Of a stretch of 12,925 nucleotides of DNA, positions 1 through 6,240 are shown in pieces. The stretch is taken from NCBI GenBank assembly GCA_023433585.1, contig JAEZCL010000242.1, forward strand, positions 1 through 12,925, read 5' to 3'. The notes under the pieces were generated by a model. The model did not search any database. It was not told where the DNA came from and was given only the letters and a program-made list of their open reading frames with translations. A program made the position numbers and the translations under genes. This DNA is from Pseudomonadota bacterium. Its GTDB lineage: Bacteria; Pseudomonadota; Alphaproteobacteria; Caulobacterales; Caulobacteraceae. Numbering within the stretch: the first letter of the stretch is position 1; each line of letters begins with the position of its first letter.

Positions 1-172
1 AAGATGGGGAGGAGACTCATGGCAAGATCCCGCCCGCATGAACCGATCCTGACTGTTGCGCTGGCCGCCCCTTCATCCGTGCGCCGGAATATGGTCAGGG
101 TGGCGTCACACACTCGCCGCTCCGTCGGGGCACAAGGTCCGCATCAACAATCCCGAACGGGAGCCTGAACAG
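1..172. other. Left edge, leader region of lolA; no gene assigned
   Basis: Stop codons fall in two rightward frames near the edge (TGA at 39-41 and 50-52), so the 3' end of an upstream rightward gene could lie here, but the few residues visible match nothing I recognise. The frame of lolA stays open upstream to position 56. That extension is rejected because its residues look random and because the signal peptide begins at 173. I see no convincing -35/-10 pair. Confidence 0.4.
159..163 (+). promoter_or_regulatory. Ribosome binding site that fixes the lolA start
   Basis: GGGAG lies nine bases before the ATG at 173. It supports that ATG over the in-frame start at 56, which would add 39 residues in front of a clear signal peptide. 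Confidence 0.65.
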
Positions 173-817
173 ATGACCCTCTCACGCCGCGCCTTCGCCA
201 CGGGTTCGCTCACCCTCGGCGCCGCCGTCATGGCGGGCCTGCCGGCCATGGCCCAGAACACCCTTTCGGCCGCCGACCGGGAAACCGTCCAGCGGGTCTC
301 GGCCTGGTTCCAGGGCGTCGCCGCCGCGCGCGGGACCTTCGTGGAGACCGGACCCGGCGGCCGCCGGGCCGAAGGCCGCTATTTCATCCAGCGTCCCGGC
401 CGGATGCGCTTCGAATACACCACCCCCGAAGGCCTGCTGGTGGTCGCCGACGGCAATAACCTGATGCGCTACGACCCACGCCTGAACGTGTTCCGCCAGG
501 CGCCCCTGTCGGCCACGCCCCTGTCGGTGTTCCTGGGCCGCAATGTCCGCATCGAGGAGGGCGTGCGCATCGACCGGGTCACGCGCATGGACTCCGGCGC
601 CTTCGCCGTAGCGGCGCGCGACGCCAACCGTCCCAACGAGGGTTCGGTGATCCTGGCCTTCGCCGGCGATCCCCCGCGCCTGATGGAATGGACCGTCACG
701 GACGCCCAGGGCCAGCGCACCCGCACCCAGCTGTCGTCCTTCGAGGCGGTCGACAGCCTGCCGGGCAGCCTGTTCACCCTGCGCGATCCCACCCGGGGCC
801 GCCCGGGCCGCAACTGA
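173..817 (+). CDS. lolA: Outer-membrane lipoprotein carrier protein LolA
   Basis: Periplasmic chaperone that takes mature lipoproteins released by the LolCDE transporter across the periplasm to the outer membrane. The product is 214 residues, the usual LolA size. The N-terminus is a signal peptide: SRR at 4-6, a hydrophobic stretch at about 11-24, and a likely AMA cleavage site ending at 27. The mature part matches the LolA fold: ARGTFVETG (52-60, the conserved first strand), a basic GRYFIQRPGRMRFEY segment (68-82), then VADGNNLMRYD (91-101) and a C-terminal LFTLRDP. The serine-twin-arginine-x-Phe sequence resembles a Tat signal, whereas textbook LolA uses Sec. The start is set by a GGGAG ribosome site. 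No gene follows closely; a candidate RNA and repeats separate it from xth. The family call is firm, the export route uncertain. Confidence 0.92.
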   Translation: MTLSRRAFATGSLTLGAAVMAGLPAMAQNTLSAADRETVQRVSAWFQGVAAARGTFVETGPGGRRAEGRYFIQRPGRMRFEYTTPEGLLVVADGNNLMRYDPRLNVFRQAPLSATPLSVFLGRNVRIEEGVRIDRVTRMDSGAFAVAARDANRPNEGSVILAFAGDPPRLMEWTVTDAQGQRTRTQLSSFEAVDSLPGSLFTLRDPTRGRPGRN

Positions 818-880
818 AGAGCCGTGTTATTCCAGACACGCCAAAGAAACTTCGCGGATAGATTGACTTTTTTTCTGTCC

Positions 881-1010
881 CGTGGTTTTTGAGACACAGG
901 ACGACGGCGGTCGTCCTGACCGTCCCGGACACCATCCCCTCCCGGTGGCGGCGTGAGAGAGACGAAACTAAACCACGCCCGGTCCCTTCCAGGGATCGGG
1001 CGTTTTCTTT
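881..1010 (+). ncRNA. Candidate structured small RNA with anti-Shine-Dalgarno loop
   Basis: A non-coding stretch of about 130 bases folds, by eye, into a compact branched structure. CGTGGTTT (881-888) can close with AAACCACG (970-977). Inside are a nine-pair hairpin (897-905 with 910-918, loop GGCG) and a second hairpin (925-927 with 949-951, then 930-933 with 944-947) whose ten-base loop reads ATCCCCTCCC. A strong intrinsic terminator follows at once. The C-rich loop is complementary to ribosome binding sites, as in known alphaproteobacterial CCUCC-loop regulators such as CcnA. The promoter is the weak point: TTGACT at 863-868 would start transcription near 900, which cuts off the closing stem, and no good -10 is visible. 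It could also be a processed 3' tail of the lolA mRNA. I recognise no named RNA family. Confidence 0.42.
976..1010 (+). terminator. Strong intrinsic terminator
   Basis: A 12-pair stem (976-987 with 991-1002, one G-T pair) with a three-base TCC loop is followed directly by TTTTCTTT (1003-1010). It lies 158 bases after the lolA stop, far for a simple lolA terminator. That distance is one reason to suspect a separate transcript in front of it. Its 5' foot (976-977) overlaps the 3' strand of the proposed closing stem of the small RNA. Confidence 0.8.
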
Positions 1011-1015
1011 GGTAG

Positions 1016-1056
1016 TGCGCTATCGCTCGACGCGCGGCGTCTCGCTGCTTGAGCGC
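1016..1056 (+). repeat. REP-like palindromic unit, copy A
   Basis: A 41-base unit ending in CTCGCTGCTTGAGCGC. It carries a terminal GCGCT/AGCGC pair and an inner hairpin GACGC-gcg-GCGTC. The unit is 35 of 41 identical to the reverse complement of copy C, and the similarity runs on outward as TTGGT at 1009-1013 against ACCAA at 1170-1174. Confidence 0.8.
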
Positions 1057-1070
1057 ATTGCTCTCTTTTC

Positions 1071-1112
1071 GCCCTATCGTCCGGCGCGCCGCGCCTCGCT
1101 GCTTGAGAGCGC
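1071..1112 (+). repeat. REP-like palindromic unit, copy B (diverged)
   Basis: A direct repeat of copy A that shares CTATCG near the start and CTCGCTGCTTGAG near the end at identical spacing. The inner hairpin here is GGCGC-gcc-GCGCC, different in sequence but still paired. The outer terminal pairing is degraded. Confidence 0.72.
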
Positions 1113-1129
1113 CGGTTCCGGGCTCGCCC

Positions 1130-1170
1130 GCGCTCAAGCAGCGAGCGTCCGCGACGCGAGCGATAGCGCA
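1130..1170 (-). repeat. REP-like palindromic unit, copy C (inverted)
   Basis: The inverted partner of copy A. Read on the minus strand, its inner hairpin is GCGTC-gcg-GACGC, so all six differences from copy A fall in the inner stem and keep it paired. Fragments resembling another copy, GATAGCGC (1178-1185) and GCGCTCAGCA (1184-1193), follow directly. Copies A and C together could extrude as a cruciform or fold as a long RNA stem. Confidence 0.8.
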
Positions 1171-1214
1171 CCAACAAGATAGCGCGCTCAGCAATCATCC
1201 CCTAAGTCCGCCCT

Positions 1215-2012
1215 ATGACTCTTCGCATCGTCACCTGGAACGTGAACTCCGTGCGCCTGCGCGCCGAGCAGGTCGCCCGCTTCGTCGCCGAGCATTCGCC
1301 CGACGTCCTGTGCCTGCAGGAGATCAAGTGCATTCCTGATCTCTTTCCGCGCCAGGCCTTTGCGGACATGGGCCTGCCGCATCTGAAGGTTTCGGGCCAG
1401 AAGGGCTGGCACGGAGTGGCCATCGCCTCCCGCTTCCCCATCGAGGACGCGCCGGACCTGGCCGCCTGCCGCGAGGGCCACGCCCGCTGCGTGTCGGGAA
1501 TCATCCGGGGCGTGGAGGTGCAGAACTTCTACATCCCCGCCGGCGGGGACATCCCCGACCGCGCCCTGAATCCGAAATTCGATCACAAGCTGGACTTCGT
1601 GGAGCGCCTGACCCGCGCCTTCTCCGCCCGCGACCCCAGGGCGCCGCTGCTGGTGGCCGGGGATCTGAACATCGCCCCCGGCGAGAACGACGTCTGGAAC
1701 CACCGCTACATGTCGAAGATCGTCAGCCACACCCCCGTGGAGGTGGAGGCCATGACCGCCATGCGCGCGTCCCTGGGCTTTTCCGACGTGGTGCGTGAAG
1801 CCTTTCCTCAGGATCAGAAACTTGCGTCGTGGTGGAGCTACCGCGCCGCCGACTTCAGAAAGTCCAACCGGGGCCTGCGGCTGGACCACCTGTGGACCTC
1901 GCCCGGCCTGACCCCCGCCGTCATTCCCGGCTCGCCGATCATCCACGAACCCGTCCGCGCCTGGGAGCGGCCCAGCGACCACGCGCCCGTGGCGGCGGAC
2001 CTGGCGGTCTGA
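1215..2012 (+). CDS. xth: Exodeoxyribonuclease III (AP endonuclease)
   Basis: Base-excision-repair enzyme that cuts DNA at abasic sites, trims blocked 3' ends and degrades one strand of a duplex from the 3' end using a divalent metal. The protein is 265 residues, full length for the ExoIII branch of the endonuclease/exonuclease/phosphatase fold. Visible motifs in order: ITWN-type start (RIVTWNVNS, 4-12), LQEIK with metal-binding E36, Y106 in FYIPAG, GDLNIAP with D150 and N152, GLRLDHLW with D224, and C-terminal SDHAPV with D255 and H256. All expected catalytic residues are present. The ATG at 1215 puts the conserved RIVTWN just inside the N-terminus. No clear ribosome site precedes it, and the region just upstream is repeat sequence, so its promoter is unclear. 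The next gene starts 86 bases on. Confidence 0.95.
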   Translation: MTLRIVTWNVNSVRLRAEQVARFVAEHSPDVLCLQEIKCIPDLFPRQAFADMGLPHLKVSGQKGWHGVAIASRFPIEDAPDLAACREGHARCVSGIIRGVEVQNFYIPAGGDIPDRALNPKFDHKLDFVERLTRAFSARDPRAPLLVAGDLNIAPGENDVWNHRYMSKIVSHTPVEVEAMTAMRASLGFSDVVREAFPQDQKLASWWSYRAADFRKSNRGLRLDHLWTSPGLTPAVIPGSPIIHEPVRAWERPSDHAPVAADLAV

Positions 2013-2098
2013 ATATCCTGGTTCGCCGGCATTAACGCGGCTGAAAGCGCCGCCTGTTCCTATGGCTCCCAACGACAAGGCCCGTCCAAGGGGGGCTG

Positions 2099-4111
2099 AT
2101 GCCAGGGAACGAAGCGCGAGGCATGACCAGGATCCTCCATCGGGGGCTCGGCCTGCTGCATCTTCGTGTGCCGCTGAAGATGGCGGTGGCGTTCTCCATC
2201 GTCCTGGCGACCATCGTAGTCATGGGCCTGGCCCTGTTTCTCAATATGCAGGCGGTCAAGCGGTCCGAGGCGGCGGGCGTGCGGGCGCTGGCGGTGCTGC
2301 AGGCCGCCGAGGGCGCCCGGTTCGCCCTGGCTCGTGAGGAGAATTCGCTGCGCGGCTACATGCTGACCGGCGAGACCTATTACCTCCGGCGCATCGAGAC
2401 CCTGCACCGGCCGGGCTATATGGAGGCGGCCGGGCGGCTGGAGGCTCTGGCCCGGAGCGACCCGGCGCTGGCCGAACGGTTCAGCGAGGTGGCTCGCTCC
2501 CATGCCCGCTGGGAGGCCGAGGCCATGACGCCGGCCATCGGTCTGGCCGCCGACCCGGCGCGCAGGATCGAGGCCGCGGCCCTGGTGGGCGAGGCGGGGC
2601 TGGCGGACCGCCTGATCGCCCCGGCCGAGGACGCCCTGGACGCCATCCGCGACGAGGCCCGCGCCGCCCTGGCCGATCAGAACGCCGCCAACGGCCGGGT
2701 TCTGAGCGCCATGGAGACGGCCCTGATCCTGGGCATCCTGGCTGCGGGCCTGATTGCGGCGGCCATGGGCGTGCTCCTGGTGCGCGACATGGGCGGACCG
2801 GTCTCGACCCTGACGCGGGTCATGCGCCGCCTGGCCGAGGGCGAGACGGACTTCGTCGCGCCGGGCGTGGGGCGACGCGACGAGATCGGCGACATGGCCC
2901 GCGCGGTGGACACCTTCCGCCGCGCCGCCGTGGTCAAGCGGCGCCTGGAGACCGAGGCTGAGGAGCACCGCCGGCGCACCGAGGCCCTGATGGTCGAGGC
3001 CCAGGCCGCCAACCGGGCCAAGTCCGAGTTCCTGGCCACCATGACCCATGAGCTGCGCACGCCCCTGAACGGCGTCCTGGGCATGGCCCAGATCATGGCC
3101 ATGGGCGAACTGGCGCCGGAACAGCGCGAGCGGCTGGACACCATCAATGAATCCGGCGCGGCCTTGCTGCGCATCATCAACGACATCCTGGACATCTCGC
3201 GCATCGAGGCGGGGCGGCTGTCGCTGGAGCCCGCGCCCTTCAGCATGGAGGCGCTGAACGAAGACCTCGCCGCCCTCTACGGCCCCCTGGCGGCGGAAAA
3301 GGGCCTGGCCTTCGCCATGACCGTCACGCCCGAGGCGCAAGGCTGGTTCATGGGCGATGCGGTGCGCATCCGCCAGGTCATGGGCAACCTGTTCTCCAAC
3401 GCCCTGAAATTCACCGACAGGGGACGGGTCGAGGGGCGCGTCAGCCGCGAGGATGACGTGCTGCGCCTGAGCGTGACGGACACCGGGCCGGGGATCGCGG
3501 CCCAGGATCGTGCGCGCCTGTTCGACCGATTCGTCCAGGCGGACGGCTCCAGCACCCGGAAGCATGGCGGCGCCGGGCTGGGCCTGGCCATCTGCCGCGA
3601 CCTGGCCGCGCTCATGGGCGGGACCGTGACGGTGGAGAGCACCCCGGGCGAAGGCTCGGTCTTCGCCCTGGAGATCGCCTTGCCGCCCAGCGAGGCGGCG
3701 CCGCGCGAACCGGCCGAGGCCGAGGCCCCCGAACGGCCCGTGCGCGTGCTGATCGCCGAGGACAATCCGGCCAACCGCCTGGTCCTGACCACCCTGCTCA
3801 GCCAGTTCGCCATCCACAGCGAGACGGTGGAGGACGGCGAGGCCGCCATAGAGGCCTGGGAGGCCGGCGACTGGGACGCCATCCTGATGGACATCCACAT
3901 GCCGCGCATGGACGGGCTGAAGGCCACGGCCGGGATTCGTGAACGGGAACAGGCCGACGACCGGCCCCGCACCCCCATCATCGCCGTCACCGCCAGCACC
4001 CTGGCCCATGAGACCGACGGCTATCTGGCGGCGGGCATGGACGGCTGGGTGCCCAAGCCGGTCGACGCCCGGCGGATGCTGGAGACCCTGAAGAACGCGC
4101 TGGGGGTGTGA
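2099..4111 (+). CDS. CHASE3-type hybrid sensor histidine kinase
   Basis: A membrane-bound hybrid kinase of 670 residues. Membrane segments lie at about 29-50 and 204-227. Between them is a helical periplasmic sensor with the CHASE3 hallmark SLRGYMLTGETYYL (83-96). A HAMP linker (about 228-282) and a short coiled coil lead to the HisKA domain with phospho-accepting H317 in MTHELRTPLNG. The ATPase domain shows the N box (N430, N434), DTGPGI (461-466) and GAGLGLAI (491-498). A C-terminal receiver has E554-D555, phospho-acceptor D598, T631 and K653. There is no output domain, so phosphate would pass to a separate phosphotransferase or regulator. The start at 2099 follows AAGGGGG; an ATG at 2123 is a possible alternative. 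The gene converges on cenR but, in Caulobacter, the known CenR partner CenK is encoded elsewhere. The signal sensed is unknown. Confidence 0.93.
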   Translation: MPGNEARGMTRILHRGLGLLHLRVPLKMAVAFSIVLATIVVMGLALFLNMQAVKRSEAAGVRALAVLQAAEGARFALAREENSLRGYMLTGETYYLRRIETLHRPGYMEAAGRLEALARSDPALAERFSEVARSHARWEAEAMTPAIGLAADPARRIEAAALVGEAGLADRLIAPAEDALDAIRDEARAALADQNAANGRVLSAMETALILGILAAGLIAAAMGVLLVRDMGGPVSTLTRVMRRLAEGETDFVAPGVGRRDEIGDMARAVDTFRRAAVVKRRLETEAEEHRRRTEALMVEAQAANRAKSEFLATMTHELRTPLNGVLGMAQIMAMGELAPEQRERLDTINESGAALLRIINDILDISRIEAGRLSLEPAPFSMEALNEDLAALYGPLAAEKGLAFAMTVTPEAQGWFMGDAVRIRQVMGNLFSNALKFTDRGRVEGRVSREDDVLRLSVTDTGPGIAAQDRARLFDRFVQADGSSTRKHGGAGLGLAICRDLAALMGGTVTVESTPGEGSVFALEIALPPSEAAPREPAEAEAPERPVRVLIAEDNPANRLVLTTLLSQFAIHSETVEDGEAAIEAWEAGDWDAILMDIHMPRMDGLKATAGIREREQADDRPRTPIIAVTASTLAHETDGYLAAGMDGWVPKPVDARRMLETLKNALGV

Positions 4112-4115
4112 AGTC

Positions 4116-4133
4116 CGCCCTTTTCACAGGGCG
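4116..4133. terminator. Possible bidirectional terminator hairpin
   Basis: CGCCCT and AGGGCG form a six-pair stem around a TTTCAC loop, in the 38-bp gap between the convergent hybrid kinase and cenR. A clean T tract is missing on both sides, so it would be a weak terminator or may rely on Rho. Confidence 0.4.
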
Positions 4134-4149
4134 TTGGATGTCTTGAGCC

Positions 4150-4836
4150 TCACGGCTGCAGCCGGTATCCGCCCGCGTCGGTGACCAGCAGGCGCGCCTG
4201 GCCCGGTTCGGGCTCGATCTTCTGGCGCAGGCGGTAGATGTGGGTCTCAAGGGTGTGGGTGGTGACCCCGGCGTTGTAGCCCCACACCTCGGTCAGAAGC
4301 TCCTCGCGCGACACCGGCTTGGCCCCGGCCCGGTAGAGGTACTTCAGGATGTTGGTTTCCTTCTCGGTCAGGCGGATCTTCCTGTCCTTGGCGCCGATCA
4401 GCATCTTGTTGGCGGGCCGGAATTCATAGGGGCCGACGGTGAAGACCGCGTCCTCGGACTGTTCGTGGCTGCGCAGGTGGGCGCGGATGCGGGCCAGGAG
4501 AACCCCGAACCGGAACGGCTTGGTGACATAGTCGTTGGCGCCGGAGTCCAGGCCCAGGATGGCGTCCGAATCGGCCACGGCGCCGGTCAGCATGATGATC
4601 GGCGTCTTGACCCCGGCCTTGCGCATCTGGCGGCAGGCTTCGCGGCCGTCCATGTCGGGCAGGTCCACGTCCAGCAGAATCAGGTCGGCGCGGACCTCCT
4701 TGCCCATGCGCACGCCCTCCGCCGCCGTCCCGGCCTGGACAGTGCGGAACTCGTCATGCATGTCCAGCTGCTCGGCCAGCGCCTCGCGCAGTTCGGTGTC
4801 GTCGTCGATAATCAGAAGGGTCTTGGATTGCGCCAT
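4150..4836 (-). CDS. cenR: OmpR-family response regulator, CenR-like
   Basis: A DNA-binding response regulator of 228 residues. The N-terminal receiver holds the acidic pocket D11-D13, phospho-acceptor D56 in LILLDVDLPDMDG, T84 and K106 in YVTKPF. The C-terminal winged helix (about 130-226) has RLTEKE, EVWGYNAGVTTHTLETHIYRLRQKIE and ends GGYRLQP. The sequence closely resembles what I recall of Caulobacter CenR, the essential envelope regulator paired with kinase CenK, and the neighbours (yggS, ThiE-like gene, ntrZ, DUF3576, leuS) fit that locus. I chose the ATG at 4836 because MAQSKTLLIIDDD is the normal family start and AAGG precedes it; longer in-frame extensions lack family similarity. It lies 71 bp after yggS on the same strand, with a strong hairpin in the leader. 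An OmpR-type regulator is certain; the CenR orthology is inference. Confidence 0.88.
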   Translation of the reverse strand: MAQSKTLLIIDDDTELREALAEQLDMHDEFRTVQAGTAAEGVRMGKEVRADLILLDVDLPDMDGREACRQMRKAGVKTPIIMLTGAVADSDAILGLDSGANDYVTKPFRFGVLLARIRAHLRSHEQSEDAVFTVGPYEFRPANKMLIGAKDRKIRLTEKETNILKYLYRAGAKPVSREELLTEVWGYNAGVTTHTLETHIYRLRQKIEPEPGQARLLVTDAGGYRLQP

Positions 4837-4850
4837 GATGCCTTGAGAAT

Positions 4851-4872
4851 GGCGAGCCGCACCCGACTCGCC
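4851..4872 (-). promoter_or_regulatory. Leader hairpin just upstream of cenR
   Basis: On the minus strand GGCGAGTCG and CGGCTCGCC pair around a GGTG loop (nine pairs, one G-T). It ends 14 bases before the cenR ATG, right against the AAGG ribosome site. There is no T tract. It could affect mRNA stability or translation of cenR. Confidence 0.5.
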
Positions 4873-4901
4873 AAGGCTTGACACGAAAAATAGCCGCCGC
4901 C

Positions 4902-4916
4902 GCGACCTCAGGTCGC
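4902..4916. promoter_or_regulatory. Perfect palindrome over the yggS stop codon
   Basis: GCGACCT-C-AGGTCGC has seven-base arms and contains the yggS stop (4908-4910). It lies about 70 bp upstream of the cenR start, where an operator for a cenR promoter could sit. A GGCTATTTTTC stretch just downstream on the minus strand resembles the Caulobacter -10 (GCTAnAwC), but I see no -35. Confidence 0.35.
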
Positions 4917-5582
4917 CGGGCGGGCTCCGAAAACGGCCGAACCCACCCGCACATGGGTGGCCCCGAACCGCACGGCCGTCTCGTAATCCCCGCTCATGCC
5001 CATGGACAGGACGCCTAGTCCGTTGCGCCGGGCGAGCCGGGCCAGAAGGGCGAAATGCATGGCCGGCTCCTCGTCCGCAGGCGGAATGCACATGAGGCCC
5101 TGAAGGTCGAAGTCGTAATCCCTGCGGATCGCGGCGATGAAAGCGTCCGTCTCGGCCGGGATCACGCCGGCCTTCTGCGGCTCCTCGCCGGTGTTGACCT
5201 GGATCAGCACACGCGGACGCACGCCCGTCTTCATGGCCGCGTCGGCCAGGGTGCGGGCCAGCTTCGCCCGGTCCAGCGTCTCGATGACGTCGAACAGGCC
5301 GAGCGCCTGGACCGCCTTGTTGGATTGCAGCGGCCCGATCAGGCGCAGCTCCAGGCCGGGAATCGCGGCGCGCCGTTCGCCCCAGCGACCCTGCGCCTCC
5401 TGCACCCGGTTTTCGCCGAACACGCGCTGTCCGGCGTCCAGCGCCGCCTGGATTGCGACGTCGGGCTGTTGCTTGGAGACGGCGGTCAGGGTGATATCGC
5501 CGGGATCCCGTCCGGCCGCGCGCGCCGCCTTGCCGATGCGGCGGCGCACCGTGTCCAGGGCCGAGGCGACGAGAGCATCCAT
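4908..5582 (-). CDS. yggS: YggS/PROSC-family pyridoxal phosphate homeostasis protein
   Basis: A PLP-binding protein with the TIM-barrel fold of alanine racemase but no known enzymatic reaction; in bacteria it keeps the free PLP pool and amino-acid metabolism balanced. It is 224 residues, typical for the family. Visible motifs: TAVSKQQP with PLP lysine K37, GENRVQEA (56-63), LIGPLQSNK (81-89), QVNTGEEPQKAG (128-139), GLMCIPP (162-168), and the phosphate-binding LSMGMSGDYETAVRFGATHVRVGSAVFG (192-219). The widespread HFIG version of the third motif is RLIG here. The ATG at 5582 gives a normal family N-terminus and overlaps the ATG of the opposite-strand ThiE-like gene within one CATG. cenR follows 71 bp downstream on the same strand and may be co-transcribed. 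Confidence 0.93.
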   Translation of the reverse strand: MDALVASALDTVRRRIGKAARAAGRDPGDITLTAVSKQQPDVAIQAALDAGQRVFGENRVQEAQGRWGERRAAIPGLELRLIGPLQSNKAVQALGLFDVIETLDRAKLARTLADAAMKTGVRPRVLIQVNTGEEPQKAGVIPAETDAFIAAIRRDYDFDLQGLMCIPPADEEPAMHFALLARLARRNGLGVLSMGMSGDYETAVRFGATHVRVGSAVFGARPAT

Positions 5583-6240
5583 GATTCTGTCCGACGAAGC
5601 GATCCGACTGTGGGAGACGGCCAAGGCCTTAAACCGCCTCGCCGCCCGTGTCAGCCCAAGGGCGACGGACCTGCCGCCGCTGATGTTCTTCACCGATCCG
5701 GCGCGCACCCCTCGTCCGTGGGAGATCGCCGGGCGCCTGCCCTCCGGCGCGGCGGTGGTGCATCGCGGCTTCGGGCGTCCGGAGGCTGCAGACGAGGCCG
5801 CCCGCCTGCGCGAGGCGACGCGCGCGGGCGGCGTGCGGCTGCTGATTGGCCTTGATCTGAAGCTGGCGCTGTCGGTCGGGGCGGACGGGCTGCATCTGCC
5901 GGAACGGGCGCTGGACCGGGCGGCCGCCGCGCGCTCGGAAGGCGTCAGGCTGGTCACCGGCGCGGCTCATTCGGCCGAAGCCCTGGCGCGTGCGGCGCGG
6001 GCGGGCGTGGACGCGGTGGTGATCTCGCCGGTCTTCGACACACGCAGCGATTCGGGCGGAACGGCGCTGGGGCCGGACGGGGTGAGGCGCCTGGCGGAGC
6101 AAACCGCCCTGCCCGCCTATGCCCTGGGCGGAATCATGGCCGCGAACGCAGATGATCTGACAGACTCGGGCGTGTGCGGTCTGTGTGCGATCGATGGAAT
6201 CATTCAGGCCTTCGGCCCGGAAACGACTCCTAGAACTTGA
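5581..6240 (+). CDS. ThiE/TenI-like barrel protein, probably not a canonical thiamine phosphate synthase
   Basis: A 219-residue protein with the phosphate-binding barrel of thiamine phosphate synthase. Recognisable pieces are MFFTDPART (35-43, beta-1), LLIGLDLKLALSVGADGLHL (87-106), GAAHSAEALARAARAGVDAVVISPVF (127-152) and YALGGIMAANADDL (180-193). Several ThiE catalytic elements are changed: the pyrimidine-binding QLREK is replaced by VVHRGFG (59-65), the metal-binding ND pair by GLD, the GQxD segment by LPERAL, and the TKTK-type loop by DTRSDSGGT. This suggests a paralogue with another role or a weakened enzyme. The start at 5581 gives a short N-terminus; its ATG lies in the same CATG as the yggS start. 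The 3' end overlaps ntrZ by 11 bp, tail to tail. Similar genes are often annotated as thiamine phosphate synthase. Confidence 0.82.
   Translation: MILSDEAIRLWETAKALNRLAARVSPRATDLPPLMFFTDPARTPRPWEIAGRLPSGAAVVHRGFGRPEAADEAARLREATRAGGVRLLIGLDLKLALSVGADGLHLPERALDRAAAARSEGVRLVTGAAHSAEALARAARAGVDAVVISPVFDTRSDSGGTALGPDGVRRLAEQTALPAYALGGIMAANADDLTDSGVCGLCAIDGIIQAFGPETTPRT

Noticed and set aside
56..172. A 39-residue N-terminal extension of LolA
   Set aside because: The signal peptide begins at 173 with a ribosome site before it, and the extension has no secretory or conserved character.
863..891. TTGACT with a downstream T-rich segment as a strong promoter for the small RNA
   Set aside because: No acceptable -10 lies at 16-18 bases, and the start it implies would remove the closing stem; kept only as a weak possibility.
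889..1339. Short overlapping frames in the lolA-xth gap on both strands
   Set aside because: They run through the palindromic repeats and the terminator; the apparent peptide repeats (SLLER, QAAR) are simply translated repeat DNA.
2060..4009. A 649-codon minus-strand frame opposite the hybrid kinase
   Set aside because: Same artefact: it lies entirely over a well-supported gene and has shadow-type composition.
4877..4915. A plus-strand TTGACA after cenR's leader as a promoter antisense to yggS
   Set aside because: No matching -10 is visible and no gene or RNA is indicated downstream on that strand.
4837..5091. An 85-residue N-terminal extension of CenR
   Set aside because: It overlaps yggS and lacks similarity to response regulators, whose receiver starts within a few residues of the ATG at 4836.
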